Assembly (NCBI GenBank): GCA_031002005.1
Contig: JARYHS010009186.1
Coordinates: forward strand, 108,536,829-108,600,828
Direction of reading: 5' to 3'
Source of the DNA: Vandiemenella viatica
Taxonomy: Eukaryota > Arthropoda > Insecta > Orthoptera > Morabidae
Length of the DNA stretch: 64,000 bases
Shown here one piece after another: positions 11,251-22,066 of this stretch. Below the pieces are notes generated by a model. That model had not been told where the DNA came from and did no database searches. It saw only the letters and a program-made list of their open reading frames with translations. How positions within the stretch are numbered: the stretch's first letter is position 1; the number at the start of each line of letters is the position of its first letter. The translations under genes and the position numbers were made by a program.

Positions 11251-11493
11251 TTTTTTTTTTATTTATTTATTTATTTTACTTATGACTTTATGCATAGTCG
11301 ACGTCGGGGTCTTTAGATACTGGAAAAGTTGGAGGGCAAGAAATTGGAAAGAGTTTCGGCCATGGACTTTTGAAGGAAGCATCCCAGCATTCGCCTCCAG
11401 TGATTTGGGCAAACCATGGAAAAACCAAAAATGTATGCCCGGACGGGGATTTGAACCCGAGTCCTCTTTAGTGTGGGGCCAGACCGTCCTGGT
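11251..11493 (-). mobile_element. tRNA-derived SINE, minus strand, diverged
   Basis: A T-rich tail with (TTTA)n precedes a 3' end GACTTTATGCATAGTCGACG, a worn form of the family's GCTTTACGCCTCGTCGACG. The body keeps the ATTTGGGCAAACCATGG block and the reversed B box near 11445-11460. The head is degraded after about 11480. An older copy of the main SINE family. Confidence 0.8.
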
Positions 11494-11659
11494 TTAAAGA
11501 TGCAACCATATATTTTATGTTGAATATGCAACTATTTTCCGTCCAAACTAACAGAGATAAAAGAGGTAAAGAGAATAAGCTGATTTTGGAAATACGATGG
11601 TACACGATACACCCGCACGTTCAAGGTCGAGAAAAGTAAAGAACAGCCAATCATAAAAA

Positions 11660-12060
11660 GCAGTCGTCACGTTTCAGAGCGACGTTTCGGCCTATAGAGT
11701 GCCGCCTTTTCAGCTACGTGCCCGGCCGGACAAGAACAAAAAGTGTCGCCCGTTAATTGGTTCGTGCGGCTGCTGACTGCGTGACGCATCCGAAATCTGT
11801 TTGTACTGCGCGCCCGTGCCGAATGCCGCCATAATATTGGTCGGCGCGTCCCGCGGACCCCCGGGCACTTTAATTAAATGCTTGGGGCCCGCATTAAGAG
11901 ATCGATTTACTGAGTGGAATCCCTAAGTACGGCCCGACTTCGCCTCCACAATGGGACCTGCCCGTTTAATTCGGGGTCCTTCGTTCTCCACGCACGGCCG
12001 CACAGCATCCGAAAATGATTTCACACGCTGTTCCGCGGGCCGGAGAAATGGTTAACTCCC
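11660..12060. other. GC/CpG-rich island with TAAT cores
   Basis: A sharply bounded GC-rich stretch with no coding frame. Inside it are CACTTTAATTAAATGC near 11868 and TTTAATTCGG near 11965, AT-rich homeodomain-like cores set in GC-rich sequence. It ends in a run of ten C near 12059-12068. It is a candidate regulatory element of the LMO gene by inference only. Confidence 0.4.
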
Positions 12061-12261
12061 CCCCCCCCCACCACCACCTCCTCGATGTAGCTAAATCAAT
12101 TCGGAAAATTCACATGCTGCAGTGCGACGACGAAAATTCGTAGTTTTTGCAATCCGAGTCTTCTATCGAATATCGACGAAGTTGTGATCTCTACTTTAGT
12201 TGCAACGCCAGAAATTTCTAGTCAGAGATATTCTGGTTTCGTAAACAACTTGCCGCAAGAA

Positions 12262-12450
12262 GCACGTTGACCAGAAACGATACAAATGGCCTGTGATTCG
12301 CAAAAACGTGGTTTGATCCCCAGTTTGGCTACCCTGATTTTGGTACTTCGTGGTTTCCCGAAATTGCTCAAGGTGAATTCTGAGTCGATTCCTTCAAATA
12401 TTGATGTTTGAATTCGTTCACAATCCTGACCTATATTTCTTTGCCGGCTT
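12262..12450 (+). mobile_element. Second, more diverged tRNA-like SINE relic
   Basis: A B-box-like GGTTTGATCCCC at about 12310 is followed by a body that parallels the main SINE (GATTTTGG...GGTTTCCCGAAATTGCTCAAGG...TTCCTTCAAA) but with many differences. It could be a very old main-family copy or a related family. It sits just upstream of two main-family copies in the same orientation. Confidence 0.55.
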
Positions 12451-12467
12451 AATAAATTAGGCAATTG

Positions 12468-12708
12468 AGCGTAGTGGCTGAGTGGCAAATGTCTGGCCTC
12501 GCAATAGGGAGGACACGGATTCTAATCCGTATCCATGCTTAGATTTGGGTTTTCCATGATTTCCCCAAATCACACCAGACGAATGCTGGTATGGTTCCTT
12601 CAAAATGGTCATTGCCAAAATCACTCCCGTTCCTTATCTCAGTTCTTTCCCTCTCTAATGATCACGATGTAGATGAGGCGTAAAGTCATAAATAAAAATA
12701 TATAAATA
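12468..12708 (+). mobile_element. tRNA-derived SINE, worn copy
   Basis: The head GTAGTGGCTGAGTGGCAAATG resembles an A box, and the B-box position reads GATTCTAATCC. The body keeps TTAGATTTGGGTTTTCCATG and ends GATGAGGCGTAAAGTCATAAATAAAAATA. The tail is impure. An older plus-strand copy. Confidence 0.82.
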
Positions 12709-12797
12709 ATAAGAGTTGGTTTCTGAAGAATGAATCATTGCGTTAGTCTTAACGAAAAGACAAAAAAAAAATATATGCAAAAATGTATGAAGTAGAT

Positions 12798-13044
12798 ACC
12801 GAGCGTGGTGGTGTAACGGATAGCGTTCTGGCCTCGGCATTCGGGAGGACGGCGGTTCGAATCCCCGTCCGGGCATCCAGATTTGGGTTTTCCATGGTTT
12901 CCCCAAATCACTCCAGGTGAATGCCGGGATGCTTCCTTCAAAAGGGCCATGGCCGAATTCCTTCCCATTCCTTGCCCCATCCTTTCCCGTCTCTAAAGAC
13001 CACGTTGTTAAAAGGGGACGTTAAACTGTTACAAAAAAAAAAAA
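12798..13044 (+). mobile_element. tRNA-derived SINE, full length, with TSD
   Basis: Starts CCGAGCGTGGTGGTGTAACGG, has an intact GGTTCGAATCC B box, the full body and a 13-14 base A tail. The 11-bp duplication ATGAAGTAGAT flanks it at 12787-12797 and 13045-13055. This is one of the youngest-looking copies. It differs from the copy at 32808 mainly by short indels. Confidence 0.92.
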
Positions 13045-13055
13045 ATGAAGTAGAT

Positions 13056-16000
13056 GGTCTCAATTTTTTCAATCTGAATACAAATATGCTATGTGCAAAT
13101 GATTTAACAAGCTAATTTTGAATAAGTTTCTTGTGAAGCTTGGTGATAACAAAAAATCTTGGCTAGAAGCAATCGCAGAACGTAGATATAGAAGCCATCT
13201 TTACTGTCCACTGGACGTTATTAAATAGATGATTATACCCGGTTACGTAATCAATTTTTTTATTATAATAGTAAACTTAGTGGAATAGTAATGTGTCAGA
13301 GTATGTTTATGACAGAACATAATACTCAGATGAAAATGTTAGAGGTTGGTTTGAGCCGCTGGGCATACCACGCTGATAATGTTACAGAGATTGGTTACAC
13401 AAAGACTCACGTGGGATTGGAATCTGCTGAACTCGTTTGCCAAAGGATGCGTAACGATATGGTAATAAAACAGAGACTGATAAAATCAGCCGAAGGAACA
13501 CATGCTGAAGCAGATAACTGAAGTACGACCAGAAAATCAGAAAGAGAAGTTGTTCTTATGGGAGAAAACACAGAATAATGAAAAAAAAGATGTTTTGGGT
13601 GAATTTACAAACATTTCTTTCTTTTTTCTGCTGCCTATTTTGACCCCGGATCAGATGCGGCTCCCAGCTTTTCTGACTTCGACAGTCGCTTCAGCTACAC
13701 AATACAGGTCAAGCTTTTAACCGTTAATTTATCACCCGTCCATTGCGGGCCTATTAAGCGTCTCTATTGGTTTCTGGGTAATTGTTTTGTGTGATCAGTT
13801 GGTTTAGCGTAACGAGATGCGAACTAACTGCAGCAATTAGATAAAGTGCTACCAGAATCTCATTTTATCAATCTTAACTACACCAAGCTCTTCTGCAGCA
13901 GCTGGCGATACATTGTATATCATAACTCCGTTTACGTAAGAAGTTACCTATCTATTTTGTTTCTGTTATTTGCGTCGTCACATTCTTGATTCAGCGATTT
14001 TCATAGTCAATCACTGCTGATACAACTTCCGTTCAACTGCCTCATCACATTGGTTCCCTAGCTTCATAGTATTTGCTTCAGCAAAACTTCTTATTGCATA
14101 TATTACATCAACCTTTGAATGTTGGCATGTCCTCAAGTTTTCCGGACTATTCCGGATAACCTTGGACAGAGAAACTTTGAGAAGTGCCTATTACCGGAAA
14201 TAGTAGTTCATTGTAAAAAGTACTTTTCTGTCCATGAAAATTATTACATCCCCTGAATTAGGTAAAGGCAAATAAATTAATTGTTCTCTGCAAAAACACT
14301 TTTTTCAAAGATTCCAAAACTAATCTCTTTTTATATTTTCTCTAACTCAAATTATAATACTCTCGTAACCACTCAATATAATATTATAAATCTGTATGCT
14401 CGAGCTTCTAATAATTTTCCCATCATAAGCTCTGCAAATAGGTCTTATATTATTATTGCCATAGGACAGCTCTTATACTGTTAGTTGTAGGCCATAATTT
14501 CCAGAATGTAAAAAAAATGATGGTGTTAATAAGAAATAAATCACTATTGACGATGAGATCGCCCGTTGAACCAATTCCATGGCAGCTGCCTTTTCCAAGA
14601 GGCCCACTTGCCATTGGTTGTCTCCACAATACAACGAGGAAGGCTCTATAAAGCAACGCCATTTACTCAGAGCTTTACCGCGGAGGCAGTTCGGTTCGAT
14701 TAAGTGAAGATTGCGAGCCGGGACGGCGCGATTGGCCCTCTAGGGGAATGCCTTCCATTTACATGCTAACGAATTTCGCGGCTTTAGGGGGTGTGTGAAC
14801 ATTGTTATATGTTTGTTAGGATGCTACTGTGGAATTAAAGCATCCCCTCGGAACAACCGGAGCAATCTTTCGGCTTAGGCTGCACTTATTGGTTTCCCAC
14901 TCTATTTTAAGTTAACGTGGTAAATAAAGCGACAGTAAGATTTCTGCATCCGGGGGTTGTGATATTCATAAAGAAATAACATTCGTTATATTTACCTCTA
15001 AAGACATAATGCTCAAATTTTGTATCGTTAGTCCAGCCGATTTAACGACATATTCCAATATATTTTAATTCAGAGCACCTCGGTCAAGATAACAGTAGTT
15101 TTTATGATGGATACGATAGCTTCCGCCTAATTTAGAAATAATTAGAATGGTCTGGTAGTTTATATGATAAGTCATGGTCGCTCCGTTATTTCTAACTCCA
15201 TTTAAACTCAACAGAAATGATACAGATTTTACAGACTGAACCATTATTGTCAAATATAGGTCTAGTTCTTATTTCAATAAGATCAGGTTACGTGATTATG
15301 AACTTTTGACCTTACTACATAGTGAGATATTCCCTGTTCGGGTATTTCTCTGTTTTTAATTTTTCTAAGACTGAAGAAACTTTACATAATTTATTCCAAT
15401 TTTACAGAGCGTAGCGTTAGGATCAATCATATGCTAAGTTCGTATTTTACCCAGAATAGGTTACACAGCCATGAAATTTGACCTTAGAAACTCATGTTTT
15501 TGTAACTTTAAAGACCGTTTTAAGCCAAAAATACTTTTTATAGTGTAAGAAGTCCAACAACGACCAAACTTAAAAAAGTAAATCAGGTCTTCTTTTTCTT
15601 CTTCAGTAGCCAATCCTCCATTCAGCTATTGTCCTCCTCCTTTTTACACTCTTCCAGGTCACACAGTCATCATATGTGACATTAACAACTCATTTTTTGT
15701 CTTCAATGAAAATTTCATTCCTTACCGTGTGTCTATCCATTATTACTCTGTACAATACTGAATTCGTGACTATTGGAACTATTCTAGACTCGTGATCATA
15801 CTCAAAAACACCGTTACAAGGCTAGCCCCACTTTGATGACGATGTAGTTTTTTCGTGCGCGCAATGTTTGAGATGTATATCAAACGACCTGATGTTAGAA
15901 TGTGAGCTATGACATTTTTGCTTCGAGGAATTTGCGAACGTTGTATTATTTTACTGAGTGACGTACTATTATACAGCGTTCCTCCTTTGTGTTTTCGTTG

Positions 16001-17078
16001 AACTTCTAGTTTCATTCCATTTGTAGTTGATAAAATAAAGCATGTAACTTTATCTACGTGGTTGTTTAACGTATAATAAACATTTACTCGCTTCTCAGTT
16101 ACGATGCATACAGAGCAGTACTTCCACATTGACGTCCCTGCAACCAGACATTTTATTTTCAGATATCAGATAATTTACCATGAATAGTGTGCAATCGTGT
16201 TTCGCAGGACACGGCTTATTGCAACAATAAAGCGAATTTTAGATTCACTGTAAACCAAGATTGCCACTCTAATAAAGTCAATTCCACCTTTCTTATTGCT
16301 CCCACATTCCAATACTGCTTACGGAATCAGGATTGTAGTTTCATAAACAGTGCACAAGTTTTTCTCTACCAACACCACTTCTTACGGACAAGATTCCACT
16401 AAGGTCTATAATTGCGTTCAGGCTGAAATGGAGAAGTATTTTACGATTCATCCGGTGTTAACGGGGCCGTATCTTGTTGCTAACAGCCTGCATTCTAGAC
16501 AGGACTGGTTTGTGAGACCTCCCAGAAAAGCGCTCGTTTGCGAAACTGGCTTCGCGCCGTTAAGTTTTAGTGGTCGCCTTATGCTTAAAAATTCCAATAC
16601 GCCTGCTTGTCTATGTGTCTGTTTCAGCCAAACCTCCTCGAGTTTACATTGTTCTTTTTCTGTATCACAGTACAGTGAACTATGGATAAATTAAGTTATT
16701 TTTTCCTCTTCATCGTGATTCATATATTGCTGCCCTCTATTCAATACATTTTGTACGTCGATAGTGTTCTAAAGCTACAGCAGCAATAACAAAATATTAG
16801 TATTTTGTCGCTTTACAACCAGCATCAACCGTCTATATTTCCTAACACTCTTAGGTTTCGATGCTATAATATTAGTATTTCATACGAATGGAGGTAATCG
16901 AAAAGTTCTGACGTCTGACGTAATACTGTCAGGTTACTCTCATTTTCTTATGCTATCATTGAACTTGTTTCAAGCGAGCTTAATAACAAAAAAGAGCATT
17001 ACTTAAGGTACAGGTGTGAACAAAATTCATGGTTTCTTCCAGTTCCCACATACTCACTTCCGACTGAAGAAATTTTTA
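13056..17078. other. Long AT-rich stretch, no gene recognised
   Basis: About 4 kb with no recognised gene. A short GC-richer patch lies at about 14640-14770 and contains GGCTCTATAAAGC, a TATA-like string that I do not call a promoter. The frames at 13291-13521 (76 codons), 15779-16129 (116 codons, minus) and 16350-16694 (114 codons) show no known domain. Probably intron. Confidence 0.5.
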
Positions 17079-17279
17079 GTTGTTGTTGTGGTTTTGTGTT
17101 GTGGTTTTTGTTGTGGTTGTTGTTGTGGTAGTTGTTGTGGTTGTGATTGTTATTGTGATTGTTGTGGTTGTGATTGTTATTGTGATTGTTGTTGTGGTTG
17201 TGATTGTTGTTGTGGTTGTGATTGATGTTGTGGTTGTGATTGATGTTGTGGTTGTTGTTGTGGTTGTTGTGGTTGTGTT
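17079..17279 (+). repeat. GTTGTG-type microsatellite, about 200 bp
   Basis: An imperfect array of GTT, GTG, ATT and GAT triplets in which a hexamer GTTGTG dominates, with higher-order blocks such as GGTTGTGATTGTTATTGTGA repeated. It gives valine-rich or cysteine/glycine-rich frames on plus and His/Asn frames on minus; these are artefacts. It ends directly against a SINE tail. Confidence 0.93.
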
Positions 17280-17487
17280 TTTTTACTAAGGCTTTGAGAC
17301 TTGTTGGAATCATTGGTAAAGATTTGGGTTCAAGGAACAGGGAGGAATTCGACCATTTCTTTTTGTAGGAACCATCCCGGAATTCTCCTGGAATGATTTC
17401 GGGAGCCTATAGGAAACTGAAGACCAGATAGCTCTCGCCCTCCCGAATGCCAAGCCCTACCCTTAACCATTCACTCAACATGCCCTC
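17280..17487 (-). mobile_element. tRNA-derived SINE, minus strand, highly diverged
   Basis: From the T run at 17279-17286 the worn 3' end (CTAAGGCTTTGAGAC) leads into AGGAATTCGACCAT and GAACCATCCCGGAATTCTCC, recognisable body blocks of the main family. The head side keeps CTCCCGAATGCCAAG and CCACTCAAC-like traces. The microsatellite at 17079-17279 adjoins its tail and may have grown from it. Confidence 0.68.
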
Positions 17488-17489
17488 TT

Positions 17490-18066
17490 TAAAGCAGAAG
17501 TAAAGCCAGTTTCTTCTTCGTGTGTCAGCAACAACTCGACTGAATTTTGGTACATGGAATCGATCCACGTGCTGATTATGGTAGGTGAGGAACCTGATTT
17601 GGTTCCCACAGTGATAGCTCAAAATAATTCCAGTTCTATATTTGTATTGTTGCCAATCTCGTGCGTCCACATTTGCACTATAAGAGATTGATTGACAGTA
17701 TAGAAGAAGTATAGACAGGAGCCGCTCGATTAACGACTTCTTGTCACAGTCCTTATGAAAGCGTCGCAGAATTGATTCGTAGATTCGGCTGGGATTGACT
17801 GGCAGACAGACAACGTAGGTTTCGTTAAATTTATTGACAAACGTGCGATCATCTCCTTTCATTTGAGTGCAATAAAATTCTTCATCCACCAACTATTTGA
17901 GTCCCAGGAGAGATAAAATTAGATAAATTGGGTGCCACTGTTGCTTATACGAGTTCTTTTTTCCCTCGTGCTTTTCGGGACTGGAATGCACAGAATTATT
18001 TTTTGAATGAAGCATGTTCTACCACCCACAACTTTGTGAATTGCAGAGTGTAGATGTAGATGTGGG
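17490..18066 (+). mobile_element. Non-LTR retrotransposon relic, 3' end
   Basis: The plus strand translates with breaks to FFPRAFRDWNAQNYF near 17960-18005. This resembles the F-x-R-x-R-x-W-N segment at the end of CR1/Jockey-type reverse transcriptase ORFs. It ends in GTAGATGTAGATGTGG, a TAGATG-type tail seen in such elements. The long minus-strand frame here (17407-17892, 161 codons) spans this relic and the adjacent SINE and is taken to be fortuitous. Confidence 0.5.
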
Positions 18067-18544
18067 GAATACAGATTTTTATTTTTTTATTTTATTTTCC
18101 AATAGTTCTCACTTAGTACTAATAACTTAGATGTTAACGAGTTGAATTGTAAATACGCAACAGCTTCCTCAGAATTATTATTTTATCAAGGAGAAAGGAT
18201 GATAAGCTTCAGCTAAATATTAAATCTACTTACACCATAATTAGTCACGTTGTTTAAATCTAACATTCAATCCAAAGACTGATGATATATTGTGAAATTT
18301 TTCAAGCTAAAACAAGCTTAAGATGAAACACTTATAAATCAGCAAGGTTATATCCCCACAAACCTGTCTTTCCTGGAATATTGTCCCACAATTTTCAGTA
18401 GCATTTTTTTTTTTTAAATTAGTGTACTGAAGAGTAAAGCTTAGTGAAGCATGTAATAAAGAGTGATTACGGCTTAATTAGGAAAGACAAATTAAACTCG
18501 TGGGTGTACTTATTTTCATTCTGACCTGACATAAGGGAAGATAT

Positions 18545-18722
18545 GGTTTCGATTACTGGTGCAGCTATAAATATTTCGATTTTGTATCGCCCCTCGAAAT
18601 TATTCCAGGTAAATGACGGAACGGTTCCTTCAAAGGAACATTATTCTTCTCGATCCCTTTCATCACTCTGTCCCTCATCCTTAACGACCACGACCTTGAC
18701 GAACCGTAAAGTCTAAAAGAAC
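18545..18722 (+). mobile_element. tRNA-derived SINE fragment, old
   Basis: The 3' half of the main family is visible: AAATTATTCCAGGTAAATG, GGTTCCTTCAAAGG, then GACGAACCGTAAAGTCTAAA at the end. The head is missing or unrecognisable. A decayed plus-strand copy. Confidence 0.65.
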
Positions 18723-20639
18723 TCAGAAATGAATTATTAAGCTACCTTTATCTGAAATAACGTTTTAAATCTTTAATTTGAATTCGAAAAGTTGAGGTGG
18801 AAATAATTTCAGAATTTTTCATCATCCTTCGGACTGAATGTTTGAGCTCGGGGTAGCCGTCCACTGGAGAGTAAACTGTCTTTGTGGGGTTTGTTAGTGG
18901 TTGCCATGTTTATGGCGGGAATAACAGCGACTCGTTAAAGTGTAACAAGATCTCGGGCGTGATTGGGGCTGGTTCATTAGCCAGAATACCGTCGGATCTC
19001 TCTTCTTGCAGTAGCCCCAGGGTTCGATGCCTGGTAATTCCGCGAAATAAGCCGGTAATTGCTTGTATTTTGTGGCCCATCTTACACAGTTTTTTTTCAC
19101 TTATTTGACGCTGTCTCGTTAAAGTCTGCAGCTGCAGCCTTTATGAGAAGTTTTTACCTTGTGCTACGGAACAAGGTCATTCGTCGGCAGATTGTTACCA
19201 GGTGGAACGGCGTATTGTATAGCACCGCATTGCAGATTCCAAGTTTTGTAGTAAACGCAAATTTTATGTACTCGTCAGCTTGCTTTTCTTAACGTTTCAC
19301 CAGATTTTTTCGTAAGAGATCCGGTAGTTCTTACAAATTTCCTTCTCTTAAGACTATTTTAAAAATTAGGTTACTAATTTTCCCCGCGGACATTGAGGTA
19401 CACTTATTATCACACAAAATTATCAAATTGTTTACCCAGTTATTCGCCAAGTTATGTTAACTATGAATCTAATAAAGCTAGTCTTACAGTCTATTACTAC
19501 AGCCCATGAATAGAATACTTATTTTCCTGCTTTTGATCACTTCTTCCTTTTGTCTTTTATTGATGTTCGGCTGTGAGTAGTAAGACTGCATTCTCATATA
19601 CTACCCCACCAGTGTCTTTGTATCTACCGTTCAAATTGAGGTGTTTAGGCAATTTTCCGTACTAATATGGCTAACTCCATTACTGCTTTTTCCATGTAAC
19701 TTTATAGCTTTCAGTACAACAATCATCAGTAAATTCCTTCCACGTTTGGCAGACAGATGGTCTCACTCAGTTGCGGTCTATCCTTGAAAGAAATGGTACA
19801 CAATGTTATTAAACGACGAAAATTTATAGTTTAAGAAAATGGAATTGAAACCAGTTAGTAGTATTCTAACACTCTCTTATTGCCGCATCCAATGATAAAC
19901 GTATATGGTCTTTTTTTAACTTTTCTATTTCCTCCTTCAATTACGTTTGACGAGAGTCTTAAGAGAATGTGGGCTATTTCCTTTATCTTAACAGAAAAAA
20001 AGAAAGCAAGGAAATTGCTTTCATCTTCAAGTCACGCTACCTACAGCCATTTGATTTATGAGTCAACATTTGATTTATAGCTTTCTTTGTTCTAGTCCGT
20101 TAGTTGTCATATTAGACTGGTGTATCTTTGCCACAAGACACGCTAATATGTAGTCTTTCGTGACTCCTAAGATATTTTATTCTGCCTACTGTCGAATCTA
20201 TTAAAACGTTGTAATATCATTGTTAACTTTACGTTTGCTCCAATATTAAACTTACAAATTCTAATGTCTCTAAGACTAGTTCTATTAACGTGTTGGCTAA
20301 TTTATTTTTGTACAATCGTTCTACAGCTCCCTCTGTCAATTACTTCGATTCAAGAGTTCCTCATTTGTCATTTTACCCTCTCATTTCATATTCGGAATTT
20401 TTTTTATTTTTATTTTAATACTAAATTTCGATAAAGGGATTTAACATCTTGAAGTGGTTGCTCATCGTTTAGAATGCATCGCAGCGGTCAGTACAAACGC
20501 TATTCCTTCCTGTTTTTCAGATGTATGATACCTCAGTTTTTATATAGTCCTTCCATTCAACCGAACCCCAGAGCTTAAAGAGCAGACCAATAGTTTTCTT
20601 TATGCTCTACTTTTTTGTGGAGGCTCTACGACTGCTGTT
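18723..20639. other. AT-rich stretch, nothing firm
   Basis: No gene is recognised. At about 19009-19035 the string CCCCAGGGTTCGATGCCTGG resembles a tRNA B box with its T arm and could mark an old SINE head, but no A box or cloverleaf is supported. Confidence 0.45.
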
Positions 20640-20915
20640 GTGGGGTGGGGGTGGTGAAAGGTACGGGAAGAAGTATTGCCATCTGCTTCATATACCCTGG
20701 TCCCTGCGAACTGGCGGTTGAGGGTCATATGCCTGAGACTGCGCTTCTCATCTCACCATTTTACCCTTCCTACCTCTTCCAGCGGACCGCTGTGTCCATG
20801 TAAGCGAGTTTTAAATTTCTCCTTCGCGTGTAGGGGTAAGGGCTTTGTGGTGGTGGTAGAGCAGAATGACCTTGAGTCGCTTCTGTTAACTGAACGGACT
20901 ATAACTCTTTAAGAT
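20640..20915 (+). repeat. Dispersed repeat, copy 2 (unclassified)
   Basis: Shares blocks CAGCGGACCGCTGTGTCCA, CCTTCGCGTGTAGGGGTAAGG and CTGTTAACTGAACGGACTATAAC with 9150-9330 in the same order and strand. This copy is longer on its 5' side, with a segment GGTACGGGAAGAAGTATTGCC. No protein motif. Class unknown. Confidence 0.55.
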
Positions 20916-21109
20916 TTTTGCTAATGTTTGTAATGTTGTCTACTTGCCAATGCGTATAAAGTTACTGTTTACCCTGTTGGTTACCGAAAACTAGCTATAA
21001 ATCGTAACCGGGAATGGCACTAGACATGCTGTAGAGTTATAACTCAATGACTTAATACTTTTTTATGTCCAGTACCTGAGTATGCTTGTAACAAGTAGTT
21101 GGGCTCCTC

Positions 21110-21510
21110 AGCCGTCAGTACTTCAGAGACGCCGTAGGCACTGTCCATCTCAAGACGACCTTCCGTCACCCTTGTGTCTGCGCATTCCGTAATTGGCAGC
21201 GGTAATTGGCGAGCGGGAAACTCGATTTGTCGGCTGCGCGGGCGCAATCAGGCGGCCAATCAGCGCTCCAGGTTGCGCCCGGGCGCCAATCAGGCGTCTC
21301 CAGCACGCACCGCGGCACACACTCAAACACGCGAATTTCCCTGCCCGCCCCGCTGGCCCTTCTTTCCTTCTGGCGGCGCGGTGCGAGTAATCAGGGGGAA
21401 CTAACGCGGCTCTGCGATTGACAATTTCGAGGCGCGCTGCCGGCAGCGAAAAGCCAGGTGCCGTGCGAGCAGCTGATTCGGGCGAGGTAATGAATCGGTC
21501 TCCGGCGACA
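21110..21510. other. GC/CpG-rich island without a convincing gene
   Basis: Overlapping frames of 65-158 codons exist on both strands, which is what GC-rich random sequence gives. No domain is seen. The segment carries a short internal repetition: GGGCGCAATCAGGCGGCCAATCAG and then GGCGCCAATCAGGCG, which includes CCAAT boxes (GCCAATCAG twice). CCAAT plus high CpG is compatible with a promoter or enhancer, but no transcript is shown. Confidence 0.42.
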
Positions 21511-21759
21511 AGTTTGGTTGACCTACTGTACGTGTTCTGAAGGATCTCGTTGAACATTACACGCACCTGACAGTGAATCGCCTCTTTGTAGTAAGATGCT
21601 ATGGCATTGGAATTAATACTTTGCATCTGGGTTCGGGATTTGGAGCGGGTTTTATGAGGAGTCTTTTTTATCTTTTAGAGAGTATACAGGGTTCTTGTAA
21701 AGGGTTTTACGACTCGTATAGAAATTTAATTATTAAACTTTGGGTTACATTGCGTAGAC

Positions 21760-21934
21760 CACGGGTTACCGATTACTTTTTCTTTAGTAACACTTCAACA
21801 ACCCATTATAGCTGAAATCATAAATTAAAAATTAAACCAGTTTTAGCAATTTATTTAATTTTAATCCAGTAAAAAATACCAAAAAAATCAGCAAATATTC
21901 AAAAAAAATATTTTGGCGATGGTAATGTTTGCGC

Positions 21935-21986
<52 letters not shown>

Positions 21987-22058
21987 TTATAATACCTTAG
22001 CCAAGAGATTACTGCACGTATCCCTGGGGATACGCGTACCATTAATTAGCAACCACTA
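21760..22058. mobile_element. Probable hAT-type MITE with an (AT)n core
   Basis: The left end CACGGGTTACC and the right end (reverse complement AGTGGTTGC) resemble hAT terminal repeats of the CAGTGGTTCC kind. The flanking 8-mers GCGTAGAC (21752-21759) and GTGTAGAA (22059-22066) agree at six of eight positions, as expected of a decayed 8-bp duplication. Near the right end a palindrome TATCCCTGGGGATACG occurs. The ends are approximate and the call is tentative. Confidence 0.42.
21940..21984. repeat. (AT)n microsatellite
   Basis: A pure dinucleotide run of about 22 units inside the tentative hAT-type MITE. Confidence 0.97.
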
Positions 22059-22066
22059 GTGTAGAA

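Noticed and set aside
14640..14770. Promoter at GGCTCTATAAAGC
   Set aside because: A lone TATA-like string on GC-mixed sequence; no gene follows on either strand.
15779..16694. Frames of 114-116 codons (15779-16129 minus, 16350-16694 plus)
   Set aside because: No domain, no splice context and no composition difference from the intron background.
17080..17313. Val-rich, Cys/Gly-rich and His/Asn-rich frames of 69-104 codons
   Set aside because: They are translations of the GTTGTG microsatellite.
17407..17892. 161-codon minus-strand frame as a gene
   Set aside because: It runs across a SINE head and the antisense of a LINE 3' end, with no domain; the plus strand explains the sequence better.
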